From positions 1,302,001 through 1,366,000 of the forward strand of contig NZ_CP051534.1 in NCBI RefSeq assembly GCF_016748675.1: a stretch of 64,000 bases of DNA, written 5' to 3'. The position numbers and the translations under genes are program-made. The stretch is from Helicobacter pylori. Its GTDB lineage: Bacteria > Campylobacterota > Campylobacteria > Campylobacterales > Helicobacteraceae. This document shows positions 7,409 to 17,507 of this stretch, one piece after another. Numbering within the stretch: position 1 is the stretch's first letter; every line of letters starts with the position of its first letter. A model generated the notes under the pieces. The model was not told the DNA's origin. It saw nothing but the letters and a program-made list of their open reading frames with translations, and made no database searches.

Positions 7409-8062
7409 ATGCAAGTTTCACAATATCTGTATCAAAATGCGCAATCTATTTGGGGGGATTGTATTTCCCATCCGTTCGTTCAAGGCATAGGGCGTGGGAC
7501 TTTAGAAAGAGATAAATTTCGTTTTTATATCATTCAAGATTATTTGTTTCTTTTAGAATACGCTAAGGTGTTTGCTTTGGGCGTAATTAAGGCTTGTGAT
7601 GAAGCGGTGATGAGGGAGTTTTCTAACGCTATACAGGATATTTTGAATAACGAGATGAGTATCCATAGCCATTACATTAGAGAACTTCAAATCACTCAAA
7701 AAGAATTGCAAAACGCGCACCCCACTCTAGCGAATAAATCCTATACAAGCTACATGCTCGCTGAAGGGTTTAAGGGCTCTATCAAAGAAGCTACGGCGGC
7801 TGTTCTGGCTTGCGCTTGGAGCTATTTAGTGATCGCGCAAAATTTGAGCCAAATCCCAAACGCTTTAGAACATGCCTTTTATGGGCATTGGATTAAGGGC
7901 TATAGTTCCAAAGAATTTCAAGCGTGTGTAAATTGGAATATTAATTTGCTTGATTCCCTCACCCTCACTTCTTCAAAACAAGAAATTGAGAAATTAAAGG
8001 ACATTTTTATCACTACAAGCGAATACGAATATCTGTTTTGGGATATGGCGTATCAAAGTTAA
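7409..8062 (+). CDS. tenA: TenA-family thiaminase II / aminopyrimidine aminohydrolase
   Basis: A cytoplasmic all-helical enzyme of 217 residues that hydrolyses aminopyrimidine breakdown products of thiamine so that the pyrimidine moiety can be reused. Family landmarks: 'FRFYIIQDYLFL' near residue 40 (the YxxQDxxYL-type motif), 'AEGFKGSIKEATAAVLACAW' with the active-site cysteine in the 'LACAW' stretch, and the C-terminal 'TSEYEYLFWDMAY' motif. GGAG stands 10 bases before the ATG. It faces away from the pnuC-thiN pair 1.7 kb to the left but belongs to the same thiamine salvage theme. Confidence 0.9.
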   Translation: MQVSQYLYQNAQSIWGDCISHPFVQGIGRGTLERDKFRFYIIQDYLFLLEYAKVFALGVIKACDEAVMREFSNAIQDILNNEMSIHSHYIRELQITQKELQNAHPTLANKSYTSYMLAEGFKGSIKEATAAVLACAWSYLVIAQNLSQIPNALEHAFYGHWIKGYSSKEFQACVNWNINLLDSLTLTSSKQEIEKLKDIFITTSEYEYLFWDMAYQS

Positions 8063-8091
8063 AGTAAAAGTTTTTGTGCCGTTAGAAAAAC

Positions 8092-8119
8092 GCAAGAGAA
8101 GAAAACATCTATCTCTTGC
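8092..8119 (-). terminator. Intrinsic terminator behind the YceI gene
   Basis: An 8-bp perfect stem (GCAAGAGA / TCTCTTGC, 12-base loop) is followed on the minus strand by GTTTTTCT. It lies between the convergent tenA and YceI genes. Confidence 0.6.
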
Positions 8120-8126
8120 AAAAAGT

Positions 8127-8675
8127 TTATTGAGCGTAAGCTTCTAGTTTGAGCTCAATCTTTACCTCATCTCCAACGACAGCATCGCTAAAGGTTTTAC
8201 CGATACCAAAATCCTTGCGGTTGATTTTGCCTTCAGCTTGTAGCACCATGAATTCTTTTTTGTTCATGGGGTTTTGTAAGGGGGCTTGGATTTTGGCTTC
8301 CAATACGACAGGTTTGGTTACGCCACGAAGAGTCAAATCCCCATAGATTTTACCATCTTCGTATTTGGTCATTTTAAAGCTCCCTTTGGGGTATTTCATG
8401 GCATCAAAAAACTCTGCTGTCCTTAAGTGGTCGTCTCTTTTTTTGTTCCTGGTGTTAATGCTTTTAATATCAATTTTACCTTCAAAAACATTGAGAGCCT
8501 TGGTATTAGGATCGGCATCAATTTTGCCATCAAAATTATCAAACACGCCTCTTGTTTCATTGAATTTGAAGTGTTTGACCTCAAACCACACGCTAGAGTT
8601 TGCCTTATCAATCGTATAAGGTTTTGCAAACGCCAGACTAACGCCCAAAAGGGTGAACATTAACGCTTTTTTCAT
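8127..8675 (-). CDS. YceI-family periplasmic lipid-binding protein
   Basis: A 182-residue protein with a cleavable signal peptide (MKKALMFTLLGVSLAFAKP) and the YceI beta-barrel pattern: an opening 'YTIDKANSSVWFEVKHF', a central 'FDAMKYPKGSFKMTKY' and 'LTLRGVTKPVVLEAKI', and an ending 'VGDEVKIELKLEAYA'. YceI proteins hold polyisoprenoid or other amphiphilic lipids in a lipocalin-like barrel; the physiological ligand in H. pylori is unclear. It is known as HP1286. It appears to be a single-gene unit with its own terminator. Confidence 0.85.
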   Translation of the reverse strand: MKKALMFTLLGVSLAFAKPYTIDKANSSVWFEVKHFKFNETRGVFDNFDGKIDADPNTKALNVFEGKIDIKSINTRNKKRDDHLRTAEFFDAMKYPKGSFKMTKYEDGKIYGDLTLRGVTKPVVLEAKIQAPLQNPMNKKEFMVLQAEGKINRKDFGIGKTFSDAVVGDEVKIELKLEAYAQ

Positions 8676-8762
8676 TGTTTCCTCGCTTCATTTTGAATTA
8701 AAAACGCCAACTATACAACAAATTGGTTAATGGTGAAATACTCCTAATCATCTGTTTTAAGG

Positions 8763-8768
8763 TATAAT
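8763..8768 (+). promoter_or_regulatory. -10 box TATAAT of the acid phosphatase gene
   Basis: GGTATAATAC 36 bases before the ATG at 8799; it reads away from the divergent YceI gene. Confidence 0.55.
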
Positions 8769-8798
8769 ACAAAAAATCCCCATTAGGTAGGTGTTGTT

Positions 8799-9536
8799 AT
8801 GATAAAAAAGACCCTTGCATCAGTTTTATTAGGATTGAGTTTGATGAGTGTGTTAAATGCCAAAGAATGCGTTTCGCTCCTAACAAGAAGCGTTAAGTAT
8901 CATCAGCAAAGCGCTGAAATTAGAGCCTTGCAATTGCAAAGTTACAAAATGGCGAAAATGGCGCTAGACAATAACCTCAAACTCGTTAAAGACAAAAAGC
9001 CAGCCGTTATCTTGGATTTAGATGAAACCGTTTTAAACACTTTTGATTATGCGGGCTATTTAGTCAAAAATTGCATTAAATACACCCCAGAAACTTGGGA
9101 TAAATTTGAAAAAGAAGGCTCTCTTACACTCATTCCTGGAGCGCTAGACTTTTTAGAATACGCCAATTCTAAGGGCGTTAAGATTTTTTACATTTCTAAC
9201 CGCACGCAAAAAAATAAGGCATTCACCTTGAAAACGCTCAAAAGTTTTAAACTCCCCCAAGTGAGTGAAGAATCCGTTTTATTGAAAGAAAAAGGCAAGC
9301 CTAAAGCCGTTAGACGAGAATCAGTCGCTAAGGATTATGCGATTGTTTTACAAGTGGGCGACACTTTGCATGATTTTGACGCTATTTTTGCTAAAGACGC
9401 TAAAAACAGCCAAGAACAACGAGCTAAAGTCTTGCAAAACGCTCAAAAATTCGGCACAGAGTGGATCATTTTACCCAACTCTCTTTATGGCACATGGGAA
9501 GATGAGCCTATAAAAGCATGGCAGAATAAAAAATAA
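8799..9536 (+). CDS. Class C acid phosphatase / 5'-nucleotidase (HAD, e(P4)-like)
   Basis: A 245-residue exported phosphatase. The signal peptide covers residues 1-21 (ASVLLGLSLMSVLNA). HAD motif I is 'VILDLDETVLNT' (both aspartates present), motif II is 'YISNRTQ', and the acidic metal motif is 'VGDTLHDFDA'. These are the bipartite DDDD signatures of class C acid phosphatases, which release nucleosides from nucleotides for uptake. The first Cys after the signal ('AKEC') does not form a proper lipobox, unlike Haemophilus e(P4). HP1285 has been described as a 5'-nucleotidase. Next gene 67 bases downstream on the same strand. Confidence 0.9.
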   Translation: MIKKTLASVLLGLSLMSVLNAKECVSLLTRSVKYHQQSAEIRALQLQSYKMAKMALDNNLKLVKDKKPAVILDLDETVLNTFDYAGYLVKNCIKYTPETWDKFEKEGSLTLIPGALDFLEYANSKGVKIFYISNRTQKNKAFTLKTLKSFKLPQVSEESVLLKEKGKPKAVRRESVAKDYAIVLQVGDTLHDFDAIFAKDAKNSQEQRAKVLQNAQKFGTEWIILPNSLYGTWEDEPIKAWQNKK

Positions 9537-9603
9537 AATTTATCCATCACATAAGAACGATTTTTGCTAACATGACAAAAAATTTGATCTCTTAGGCGGA
9601 GTT

Positions 9604-10692
9604 ATGGATTTTGTAGGGTTTGAAGATTTAAAATGCAAAGATAAAGAAAACTCTCAAAAAGTTTTTGTGATCCGTAACGACAAGTTAGGCGATTTCATTT
9701 TAGCCATACCCGCTTTAATCGCTCTAAAGCAAGCTTTTTTAGAAAAAGGCAAGGAAGTGTATTTGGGTGTGGTTGTGCCTAGCTATACCACCCCAATAGC
9801 CTTAGAATTCCCTTTTATTGATGAAGTCATTATAGAAGATAACCATTTGAGTGCCACTCTCAAAAGTAAACCCATCGACGCTCTTATCTTTTTATTTTCT
9901 AATTTTAAAAACGCCAGACTCGCTTTTAGTTTGAGGAAATTTATTCCTTATATCCTAGCCCCAAAGACTAAAATCTATTCTTGGCTGTATCAAAAGAGCG
10001 TGCGCCAAAGCCGATCGCTGTGTTTAAAAACCGAATACGAATACAATTTGGATCTCATCCATGTATTTTGTAAAGATCATAATCTCCCTAACGCTTCAAT
10101 TAAAAAAATCGCATGGAAGCTTAAAGACAAATCCAAAGAGCGATCCATTATCGCTTCAAAACTCAACACTGATGTTGGTTTGTTGTGGATTGGCGTGCAT
10201 ATGCATAGCGGAGGCAGTTCGCCCGTATTGCCCGCTTCACACTTTATTAAATTGATTGATTTTTTACACAACAATTTAAGTTGTGAGATCATTCTTATTT
10301 GCGGGCCAGGCGAGAGAAAAGCCACAGAAGAACTCCTTAAAAAAGTCCCTTTCGTTCATCTCTATGATACGAGCCATAGTTTAGTGGATTTAGCCAAATT
10401 GTGCGCGAATTTAAGCGTCTATATTGGGAACGCTTCAGGTCCTTTGCATGTGAACGCTTTATTTGACAACCAATCTATCGGGTTTTATCCTAACGAACTC
10501 AGCGCTTCTATTGCCAGATGGCGGCCTTTTAATGAGCGTTTTTTAGGCATCACCCCGCCTAATGGCTCAAACGATATGGGTTTGATTGACATTGAAAAAG
10601 AGGGTGAAACCATCCTTGAATTTATCGCACCAAATCTTTCTTGCCACACGCAAGAAAGACAACGGCAACAAGCACCACACAAGCAACCTTAA
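9604..10692 (+). CDS. GT9-family (heptosyltransferase-type) glycosyltransferase
   Basis: A 362-residue cytoplasmic-face enzyme with the ADP-heptose:LPS heptosyltransferase fold: N-terminal 'VIRNDKLGDFILAIPAL' (the R-x-x-x-G-D motif), a C-terminal Rossmann half with 'LICGPGERKATEELL', and 'YIGNASGPLHVNALF' as the nucleotide-sugar site. It probably adds a heptose (or related sugar) to the LPS core; I recall HP1283/HP1284 being tied to core assembly but cannot assign the linkage. The last 15 residues are low in hydrophobics and overlap, on the other strand, a small lipoprotein-like ORF, so the natural C-terminus may differ between strains. Confidence 0.8.
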   Translation: MDFVGFEDLKCKDKENSQKVFVIRNDKLGDFILAIPALIALKQAFLEKGKEVYLGVVVPSYTTPIALEFPFIDEVIIEDNHLSATLKSKPIDALIFLFSNFKNARLAFSLRKFIPYILAPKTKIYSWLYQKSVRQSRSLCLKTEYEYNLDLIHVFCKDHNLPNASIKKIAWKLKDKSKERSIIASKLNTDVGLLWIGVHMHSGGSSPVLPASHFIKLIDFLHNNLSCEIILICGPGERKATEELLKKVPFVHLYDTSHSLVDLAKLCANLSVYIGNASGPLHVNALFDNQSIGFYPNELSASIARWRPFNERFLGITPPNGSNDMGLIDIEKEGETILEFIAPNLSCHTQERQRQQAPHKQP

Positions 10693-10762
10693 CAATACTC
10701 AAAAGTTTAATCTGATTAAAGTGGTTTTTCGCATTCCTAATTAAAATTTCTAATTTCCTCAT
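10622..10762 (-). CDS. Small lipoprotein-like membrane peptide, 46 residues
   Basis: Too short for usual gene calling. The minus-strand frame reads a basic N-terminal helix (MRKLEILIRNAKNHFNQIKL), then a strongly hydrophobic stretch 'VACVVLVAVVFLACG' with a lipobox-like V-F-L-A-C, then a charged tail 'KKDLVR'. AAGG lies about 9 bases before the ATG. It overlaps the last 71 bases of the convergent glycosyltransferase gene. The codons look native (AAA, TTA and ATT are common). The design (amphipathic lead, lipobox, tiny tail) resembles entericidin or lysis-type small lipoproteins, or a single-pass inner-membrane peptide; I know no proven homologue. Confidence 0.5.
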   Translation of the reverse strand: MRKLEILIRNAKNHFNQIKLLSIVKVACVVLVAVVFLACGKKDLVR

Positions 10763-10859
10763 AAATTGAGCCTTGAGAAATCCAATTTGAGTTTAAGTTA
10801 GATTAGCCCTTGCAGACTCTATAAGGCTATTAATTTATTTCCCATTTATCTATTTCTTG

Positions 10860-10865
10860 TAAAAT
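10860..10865 (+). promoter_or_regulatory. -10 box of the trp operon
   Basis: TGTAAAAT, with the TAAAAT hexamer 29 bases before the trpE ATG. The short leader has no tryptophan-codon leader peptide or attenuator hairpin that I can see. Confidence 0.4.
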
Positions 10866-10894
10866 ACGAGTTTATTTTTAATATAAAGAAATTG

Positions 10895-12397
10895 ATGGTT
10901 AGTCTTATAGAAAAAGCCCCTTATATTCCCTACCCCCTGGCTCTTTATGAAAAATTAGAGTGCGAACACACCTTGCTTTTTGAAAGCGCTGAGATTGAGA
11001 GCAAAGCACACACCAAATCCCTATTAATGGCTAAAGCCTGTTTGAAGCTAATTTGCAACCACAATATCGTAACCATCACTAGCCTGACACCTAATGGCGG
11101 GGCGTTTTTGCAAAAATTGAGCGCGTTTTTTAAGACGCCCATACAAAACAACGCCCTAACCTTAATTTACACCAAAAATAAAAAAACGCAAGATGAGTTT
11201 TTAAAGCTCTTTGAGCCTAGCCCTTTTGACGCTTTAAGGGGGCTTTTTAAAAGCGTTAAAACAAAACCCAAACACCCCTTTACGCTTTTAGGTGCGGGTG
11301 TTTTTTCTTTTGAAATGCTCAATTTTTTTGAAGATTTGCCCCACTTAAAAGCACAAGACAACACCGCGCATGACTTTATCTTTTATGTCGCGCAAAATTT
11401 GATCATCATAGACCATAAAGAAAAAAGCGCTGAAATCTTGGGGGCGTGTTTTGATGAACGCTTTAAAACAGAGATAGCTAAAGAATTACAGGATTTAAAA
11501 AAGTTGGCTAAAAACATCAAAAGCGACTTTATCCCTAAAAAATCCAAGCAAAGTAAAGAAGTTAGCGTTAGTTGTGATGATAGCGAGTTTGAAAAAAGGG
11601 TGCTGTCCCTACAAGAAGAAATCAAAAAGGGCGAGATTTTTCAAGCGGTGTTGTCACGCAGCTTTTATATGGAGTGCTTGGAGGGTTTGAGCGCGTATTA
11701 TCATTTAAAGCTAACTAACCCTAGCCCCTATATGTTCTATATCAAAGACAGCGATTTTATTCTTTTTGGGGCAAGCCCTGAGAGCGCTTTAAAATACAAC
11801 GCTTTAACCAACACGGCTGAAATTTATCCCATTGCTGGCACCCGTTTAAGGGGTAAGGACAAACAAGGGAATATTGATTACGATTTGGATAGTAAAATGG
11901 AATTTGATTTGCAACACGACTATAAAGAAAGGGCTGAACACATCATGCTAGTGGATTTAGCCAGAAACGACATGGCCAGAGTTTCAAAAAAGCGCTATTG
12001 CGATAAGCTTTTAAAAGTGGATAAATATTCTAATGTCATGCATTTAGTCTCAAGGGTTGTGGGGGAATTGAAAAAAGGGTGCGATAGTTTGCATGCTTAC
12101 AGGAGTTTTATGAACGCTGGCACGCTTAGCGGGGCGCCTAAAATCTCTGCGATCAGGCTCATTTACCAATTAGAAAAGCAAAGGAGAGGCTCTTATGGGG
12201 GGAGTGTGGGGTATTTAAATAGCGAGGGTTCTATGGATTCTTGCATCACCATCCGTTCATGTTTTGTCAAAAACAATAGGGCCGTGATCCAAGCAGGAGC
12301 CGGTATCGTGTTAGACAGCGTGCCGCAAAACGAAGCGAATGAAACAAGATCCAAAGCGCAAGCCCTTATTGATGCGATCAGGAAAACAAGCTTATGA
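10895..12397 (+). CDS. trpE: Anthranilate synthase component I
   Basis: It converts chorismate and ammonia to anthranilate, the first step of tryptophan synthesis, in complex with TrpG. The 500-residue protein has the chorismate-binding domain over residues 220-495: '[16 protein letters not shown]', '[15 protein letters not shown]', '[20 protein letters not shown]' and '[19 protein letters not shown]'. An N-terminal '[11 protein letters not shown]' corresponds to the tryptophan feedback site. ATG at 10895 is preferred to the TTG one codon upstream; the ribosome site is weak. Its stop overlaps the trpG start by 4 bases (ATGA). Confidence 0.95.
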   Translation: MVSLIEKAPYIPYPLALYEKLECEHTLLFESAEIESKAHTKSLLMAKACLKLICNHNIVTITSLTPNGGAFLQKLSAFFKTPIQNNALTLIYTKNKKTQDEFLKLFEPSPFDALRGLFKSVKTKPKHPFTLLGAGVFSFEMLNFFEDLPHLKAQDNTAHDFIFYVAQNLIIIDHKEKSAEILGACFDERFKTEIAKELQDLKKLAKNIKSDFIPKKSKQSKEVSVSCDDSEFEKRVLSLQEEIKKGEIFQAVLSRSFYMECLEGLSAYYHLKLTNPSPYMFYIKDSDFILFGASPESALKYNALTNTAEIYPIAGTRLRGKDKQGNIDYDLDSKMEFDLQHDYKERAEHIMLVDLARNDMARVSKKRYCDKLLKVDKYSNVMHLVSRVVGELKKGCDSLHAYRSFMNAGTLSGAPKISAIRLIYQLEKQRRGSYGGSVGYLNSEGSMDSCITIRSCFVKNNRAVIQAGAGIVLDSVPQNEANETRSKAQALIDAIRKTSL

Positions 12398-12978
12398 AAA
12401 TCTTTTTTATAGATAATTTTGATTCTTTCTCTTATAACTTGGTGTATGAATTAGAGTGTTTGGGTTATGAAGTGGCTGTTTATCAAAACGATATTGATCC
12501 GAGTTATCTTATGGGTTTAATGAATGAAGAATCAAAAACCCCTTTATTATTCATCTCACCCGGGCCAGGTAATCCTAATAGTTCAGGCAATCTTTTAGAA
12601 ATCATTGCAATGGCTAAAAAGAAATTCCCTATTCTAGGGGTTTGTTTAGGCTTACAGGCTTTAGCGCAAAGCTATGGGGCTAAAATCATAAGGAGTAAAG
12701 AAATCGTGCATGGCAAAGCGACAACCATCGCACTCAAAAAGCATGCCGTTTTTAAAGGTTTAGGGGAGAGCATGGTGGTGGGGCGTTACCATTCTTTAAT
12801 GGCAAGCGGATTGCCTAAAAATTTAGAAGTGATCGCTGAGCATGACAATATCCCTATGGCCATTATCAATGAAGAAGATAAAATTTTAGCCTATCAATTC
12901 CACCCTGAAAGCATCATGACTTTACAAGGGAGGGCGTTGTTAGAGCAAAGCGTGGGGTTTTTAAGAGGGTTATCATGA
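12394..12978 (+). CDS. trpG: Anthranilate synthase component II (glutamine amidotransferase)
   Basis: It releases ammonia from glutamine for TrpE. The class I amidotransferase triad is intact: Cys in '[12 protein letters not shown]', and His and Glu in '[10 protein letters not shown]'; the oxyanion motif is '[12 protein letters not shown]'. At 194 residues it is a free-standing amidotransferase, not fused to TrpD as in enteric bacteria. ATGA overlaps join it to trpE and trpD. Confidence 0.94.
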   Translation: MKIFFIDNFDSFSYNLVYELECLGYEVAVYQNDIDPSYLMGLMNEESKTPLLFISPGPGNPNSSGNLLEIIAMAKKKFPILGVCLGLQALAQSYGAKIIRSKEIVHGKATTIALKKHAVFKGLGESMVVGRYHSLMASGLPKNLEVIAEHDNIPMAIINEEDKILAYQFHPESIMTLQGRALLEQSVGFLRGLS

Positions 12979-13982
12979 AAGAGATTTTAAACGCTTTGTA
13001 TCATCAAAAAGACTTAAACGATGAAGAAGTCAAAAAGTTATTCACTCTCATTATCCACGAAAAAGTAAGCCCAGCGCAACTTGGGGCCATTTTATGCGCT
13101 TTAAAAATCAAGGGCGAGAGCTTTAAGGAGATTAGCGTCGCTGCAACCACGCTTTTAGAGCATGCCCCTAAGCCTTTTAACAGCGGCTTGGATTTAATAG
13201 ACAATTGCGGCACAGGAGGCGATGGGTTAAAAACGATTAACATCAGCACGATTGCTGCGCTCATTGCCAGCTCCATGGGATTACCTATGGCTAAACACGG
13301 ATCAAGGAGCGTTTCCAGTCATAGCGGGAGCGCGGATTTGTTAGAAAATTTAGGCGTGAATATTGAAATGAACCCCACGCAGTTAGAAAATTGTTTCAAA
13401 CAAACGCATTTTGGGTTTTTATTCGCGCCTTTATACCATCAAAGTTTTAAAAAATCCGCCCCTTTAAGAAAAGAGCTTTTCACTAAAACGATTTTCAATT
13501 GCTTAGGGCCTTTAATCAACCCCTTAAGTCCAAAAATCAAGCTTTTAGGTGTGTATGACAAATCCTTGTGCAAGACCATGTCGCTAGCCTTGAAGGCTTT
13601 AGGCGTTAAAAGGGCGATGGTGGTTAATGGAGGGGGGACGGATGAAATCGTGTTGCATGATATTACGCATGCGTGTGAATTGAAAAATAATGAAATTTTA
13701 GAGTATGACTTGAGCGCTAAAGATTTTGATTTACCCCCCTATGATTTGAAAGAATTACAGATTAAAAACGCCAAAGAAAGCGCTCAAGCATGTTTAGATA
13801 TTTTAGAAAATAAAGGCAAAGATTCGCACACAATGGTGGTTGTGGCGAATGTGGCGAGTTTGTTGTATTTAAGCCATAGGGCTAAAGATTTAAAAGAGGG
13901 CGTGGGCATGACTTTAGAGCATTTAAAAACCAAAGCGCCTTATGCGCATTTACAAAAAATCATAAGGTTAAGCCATGCCTAG
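12975..13982 (+). CDS. trpD: Anthranilate phosphoribosyltransferase
   Basis: It couples anthranilate to PRPP. The 335-residue protein shows the family signature '[17 protein letters not shown]' near residue 75 (PRPP loop), '[18 protein letters not shown]' near 105 and '[10 protein letters not shown]' near 215 (Mg site). It overlaps trpG by 4 bases and trpC by 8 bases. Confidence 0.95.
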   Translation: MKEILNALYHQKDLNDEEVKKLFTLIIHEKVSPAQLGAILCALKIKGESFKEISVAATTLLEHAPKPFNSGLDLIDNCGTGGDGLKTINISTIAALIASSMGLPMAKHGSRSVSSHSGSADLLENLGVNIEMNPTQLENCFKQTHFGFLFAPLYHQSFKKSAPLRKELFTKTIFNCLGPLINPLSPKIKLLGVYDKSLCKTMSLALKALGVKRAMVVNGGGTDEIVLHDITHACELKNNEILEYDLSAKDFDLPPYDLKELQIKNAKESAQACLDILENKGKDSHTMVVVANVASLLYLSHRAKDLKEGVGMTLEHLKTKAPYAHLQKIIRLSHA

Positions 13983-15333
13983 CGTGTTAGAAAACATCCT
14001 TAAAGACAAGCTCTTAGAAGTCTCTATGCTTAAAAAAAATCACACTTTGCCGGTAAACATAACCCCAAGCGACAGGGATTTTAAAAAAGCGTTACTAGAA
14101 AAAAAAACAAGCTTTATTTTAGAATGCAAAAAAGCATCGCCCTCTAAAGGTTTGATCAGAAAAGATTTTGACTTGTTGAAAATAACAAAAACTTATGAAA
14201 AATTCGCCTCTTGCATTTCAGTTTTAGCCGATGCTAAATATTTTTTAGGCTCTTATGAAAACATTAAGATCGTTTCGCAGCATTCCACCAAGCCTATTTT
14301 GTGTAAAGATTTTATCATTGATGCTTTCCAGATCAAACTCGCTAGAATGATGGGAGCTGATGCGGTGCTTTTAATGTTAAGCGCGTTAGATGATAAAAAT
14401 TATTTAGAGCTTTTCAACCTCGCCAAATCCTTAAACATGAGCGTGTTAACTGAAGTTTCCAACAAGCAAGAAATTGAGCGCTTGCTCAAACTCCAATACG
14501 ACATTATAGGCATCAATAACAGGGATTTACACACCCTAACAACCAATATTAACCACACGCTCAAATTACGCCCCCTGTTGCCTAAAGACACGCTCGTTAT
14601 CAGTGAGTCCGGTATTCATTCGCATGCGCAAATCAAAGCCCTAGCTCCCTATGTGAATGGCTTTTTAGTGGGCAGCTCTTTAATGAAAGAAAAGGATTTG
14701 AAAAAAGCGTGCATTAAATTGATTTTAGGCGAAAATAAAGTGTGCGGGCTTACAAGGATTAAAGACGCTAAAGCCGTTTATAAAAACCATTTCATTTATG
14801 GGGGTTTGATTTTTGAAAAATCTTCGCCCAGATACATCAAGCCTAAAGAAGCCCTAAAAATCACAAAAGCGGTTAAAAAACTGGATTTTGTGGGCGTGTT
14901 TGTGAAAGATAAAATCAAAAAAATCGCAAAAATCGTTAAAAAACTTGATTTAAAAGCGGTGCAGCTTTATGGCTATTCGCAAAAAGAAATCGCTCAATTA
15001 AAAAAATCGCTCCCTAAAACTTGCGCGATCTGGCAAGTAGTGAATGTGATGGACGCTAACGATTTAGCGCCTAAAATTAAAAAAGCCTCTCTAATCTTAT
15101 ACGACACTAAGGGGGATAAAATGGGAGGCAATGGCGTGAGTTTTGATTGGGGTATTTTAGAAAATGTCAAAACGCCTTTCATGTTAGCTGGGGGGCTTAA
15201 TTTGGATAATATTCAAAAAGCCTTGAAAATTAAAGCGTTGGGGTTGGATTTCAATTCCGGTTTAGAAATAAGCCCCGGGATTAAAAATAAGGATAAAATC
15301 AAGCGATTAGCCCGAATTTTAAGAGAGTATTAA
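13975..15333 (+). CDS. trpC: Bifunctional indole-3-glycerol phosphate synthase / phosphoribosylanthranilate isomerase
   Basis: A TrpC-TrpF fusion of 452 residues carrying out two consecutive steps. The N-terminal half (1-250) has the IGPS barrel: '[15 protein letters not shown]', '[12 protein letters not shown]', 'GINNRDLHT' and '[10 protein letters not shown]'. The C-terminal half (from about 255) has the PRAI barrel: '[15 protein letters not shown]' with the catalytic Cys, 'VGVFV', and '[14 protein letters not shown]'. The fusion is shared with enteric bacteria. It overlaps trpD by 8 bases and trpB starts 1 base after its stop. Confidence 0.94.
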   Translation: MPSVLENILKDKLLEVSMLKKNHTLPVNITPSDRDFKKALLEKKTSFILECKKASPSKGLIRKDFDLLKITKTYEKFASCISVLADAKYFLGSYENIKIVSQHSTKPILCKDFIIDAFQIKLARMMGADAVLLMLSALDDKNYLELFNLAKSLNMSVLTEVSNKQEIERLLKLQYDIIGINNRDLHTLTTNINHTLKLRPLLPKDTLVISESGIHSHAQIKALAPYVNGFLVGSSLMKEKDLKKACIKLILGENKVCGLTRIKDAKAVYKNHFIYGGLIFEKSSPRYIKPKEALKITKAVKKLDFVGVFVKDKIKKIAKIVKKLDLKAVQLYGYSQKEIAQLKKSLPKTCAIWQVVNVMDANDLAPKIKKASLILYDTKGDKMGGNGVSFDWGILENVKTPFMLAGGLNLDNIQKALKIKALGLDFNSGLEISPGIKNKDKIKRLARILREY

Positions 15334-15334
15334 A

Positions 15335-16516
15335 ATGAATCAAAAAGCGTATTTTGGGGAGTTTGGAGGGAGTTTTGTTTCAGAATTGTTAGTGCCTGCA
15401 TTAAGAGAATTAGAACAGGCGTTTGATGCGTGTTTAAAAGATGAAAAATTCCAAAAAGAATATTTTCATCTTTTAAAGGATTTTGTGGGCCGTCCTAGCC
15501 CCTTAACCCTGTGTCAAAATATCGTTTCTAACCCTAAAGTCAAACTTTATCTAAAACGAGAAGATTTAATCCATGGCGGGGCGCACAAGACTAATCAGGC
15601 CTTAGGGCAGGCTCTTTTAGCGAAAAAAATGGGTAAAACAAGGATTATTGCTGAAACAGGTGCCGGTCAGCATGGCGTGGCGACGGCTATCGCTTGCGCG
15701 TTATTGAACTTAAAATGCGTGATTTTTATGGGAGAAAAAGACATCAAGCGCCAGGAAATGAATGTTTTTAGAATGCGCTTATTGGGCACTGAAGTGAGAG
15801 AAGTCAATTCAGGGAGCGCGACGCTTAAAGACGCCGTGAATGAGGCTTTAAGAGATTGGGCGAGCAGCTATAAGGACACGCATTATTTGCTAGGCACAGC
15901 CGCTGGGCCACACCCTTACCCTACAATGGTTAAAACCTTTCAAAAAATGATAGGCGATGAGGTTAAAAGCCAGATTTTAGAAAAAGAAAACCGCTTGCCT
16001 GATTATATTATCGCATGCGTTGGAGGGGGGTCTAACGCTATAGGGATATTCAGTGCGTTTTTAAACGATAAAGAAGTGAAACTCATAGGCGTAGAGCCAG
16101 CCGGTTTAGGGCTAGAAACCAATAAGCATGGGGCGACTTTGAATAAGGGGCGTGTGGGGATTTTGCATGGGAATAAAACCTATCTTTTACAAGATGATGA
16201 AGGCCAGATTGCAGAAAGCCACAGCATTAGCGCTGGGCTTGATTATCCAGGGGTGGGGCCAGAACACAGCTATTTAAAAGAAAGTGGGCGTGCGGTTTAT
16301 GAAAGTGCAAGCGATATTGAAGCGCTAGAAGCCTTCAGGTTGTTGTGCCAAAAAGAAGGCATTATCCCAGCACTAGAAAGCTCACACGCCTTAGCGTATG
16401 CCTTAAAACTCGCTCAAAAATGCGAAGAAGAAAGCATTATTGTAGTGAATTTAAGCGGTCGGGGGGATAAGGATTTAAGCACCGTTTATAACGCTTTAAA
16501 AGGAGGTTTAAAATGA
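15335..16516 (+). CDS. trpB: Tryptophan synthase beta chain
   Basis: A PLP enzyme joining indole to serine. The 393-residue sequence has the PLP-lysine motif '[14 protein letters not shown]' near residue 83, '[13 protein letters not shown]', the phosphate-binding '[10 protein letters not shown]' near 230 and the C-terminal 'LSGRGDKD' site. A TrpB1-type length and full alpha-contact regions agree with the adjacent trpA, whose start overlaps by 4 bases. Confidence 0.96.
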   Translation: MNQKAYFGEFGGSFVSELLVPALRELEQAFDACLKDEKFQKEYFHLLKDFVGRPSPLTLCQNIVSNPKVKLYLKREDLIHGGAHKTNQALGQALLAKKMGKTRIIAETGAGQHGVATAIACALLNLKCVIFMGEKDIKRQEMNVFRMRLLGTEVREVNSGSATLKDAVNEALRDWASSYKDTHYLLGTAAGPHPYPTMVKTFQKMIGDEVKSQILEKENRLPDYIIACVGGGSNAIGIFSAFLNDKEVKLIGVEPAGLGLETNKHGATLNKGRVGILHGNKTYLLQDDEGQIAESHSISAGLDYPGVGPEHSYLKESGRAVYESASDIEALEAFRLLCQKEGIIPALESSHALAYALKLAQKCEEESIIVVNLSGRGDKDLSTVYNALKGGLK

Positions 16517-17301
16517 GGTATCAAAACATGTTTGAAACCTTAAAAAAACACGAAAAAATGGCGTTTATCCCGTTTGTAACCTTGGGCGATCCTAACTATG
16601 AATTGAGTTTTGAAATCATTAAAACCTTAATTATTAGCGGGGTGAGCGCTTTGGAATTGGGTCTTGCTTTTTCTGATCCTGTAGCGGATGGCATTACCAT
16701 ACAAGCGAGCCATTTAAGGGCGTTAAAACACGCTAGCATGGCTAAAAATTTCCAGCTTTTAAAAAAGATTAGAGGCTACAACCATGATATTCCCATAGGG
16801 CTTTTAGCGTATGCGAATCTCATTTTTTCTTATGGCGTTGATGGCTTTTACGCTCAAATCAAAGAATGCGGCGTGGATAGCGTTTTAATAGCGGATATGC
16901 CCCTAATAGAGAAAGAATTGGTCATCAAATCCGCTCAAAAACACCACATCAAACAAATCTTTATCGCCAGCCCTAATGCGAGCAGTAAAGATTTAGAACA
17001 AGTCGCTACGCATTCGCAAGGCTATATCTACACTTTAGCCAGGAGTGGGGTTACAGGGGCGAGCCATACTTTAGAAAATGACGCGAGCACGATCATCAAA
17101 ACCTTAAAAGCCTTTAGCCCCACCCCCGCCTTATTGGGCTTTGGCATTTCTCAAAAAGAACACATCACAAACGCTAAAGGCATGGGCGCTGATGGCGTGA
17201 TTTGCGGCTCAGCGTTAGTCAAAATCATAGAAGAAAATTTAAGCAATGAAAACGCCATGCTAGAAAAAATTAAAGGGTTTATAGGAGGAATGATTTTTTA
17301 A
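16513..17301 (+). CDS. trpA: Tryptophan synthase alpha chain
   Basis: It cleaves indole-3-glycerol phosphate and channels indole to TrpB. The 262-residue TIM barrel keeps the catalytic Glu ('[12 protein letters not shown]') and Asp ('[13 protein letters not shown]') and the phosphate loop 'GFGISQKEH'. It is the last gene of the operon; its stop is followed immediately by the right copy of the P duplicate, so the breakpoint of the inversion lies within a few bases of this gene. Confidence 0.95.
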   Translation: MRYQNMFETLKKHEKMAFIPFVTLGDPNYELSFEIIKTLIISGVSALELGLAFSDPVADGITIQASHLRALKHASMAKNFQLLKKIRGYNHDIPIGLLAYANLIFSYGVDGFYAQIKECGVDSVLIADMPLIEKELVIKSAQKHHIKQIFIASPNASSKDLEQVATHSQGYIYTLARSGVTGASHTLENDASTIIKTLKAFSPTPALLGFGISQKEHITNAKGMGADGVICGSALVKIIEENLSNENAMLEKIKGFIGGMIF

Positions 17302-17471
17302 GGCTTTTAGGCTTTGTTGTGTCAAAAAATTAAAGATCACAGATTAACAATCATCATCAGGTTTTATCGCATGTGCGTTATTATGGCGTTAGCGTAGAAA
17401 ATACCGCCATAAGCCTAACAACAAGAGATAGCCTTGTAGTGTGGTTGATAGCGGTTTAAAATCGCAGGTAT
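17302..17471. repeat. Inverted duplicate 'P', right copy
   Basis: Reverse complement of 3795-4013 (see there), with scattered substitutions and one rather than two copies of the 37-bp unit. It begins at the base after the trpA stop. Confidence 0.85.
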
Positions 17472-17507
17472 TTTGATAATAAAAAAGGCTGATTTTCATA
17501 TACTAGG

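Noticed and set aside
8423..8663. Several 68-84 codon ORFs in other frames of the YceI gene
   Set aside because: The real gene has signal peptide, family motifs and terminator; the others are shadows.
10693..10894. trp attenuator or T-box
   Set aside because: No Trp-codon cluster, no T-box motif and no terminator hairpin between the -10 box and trpE.
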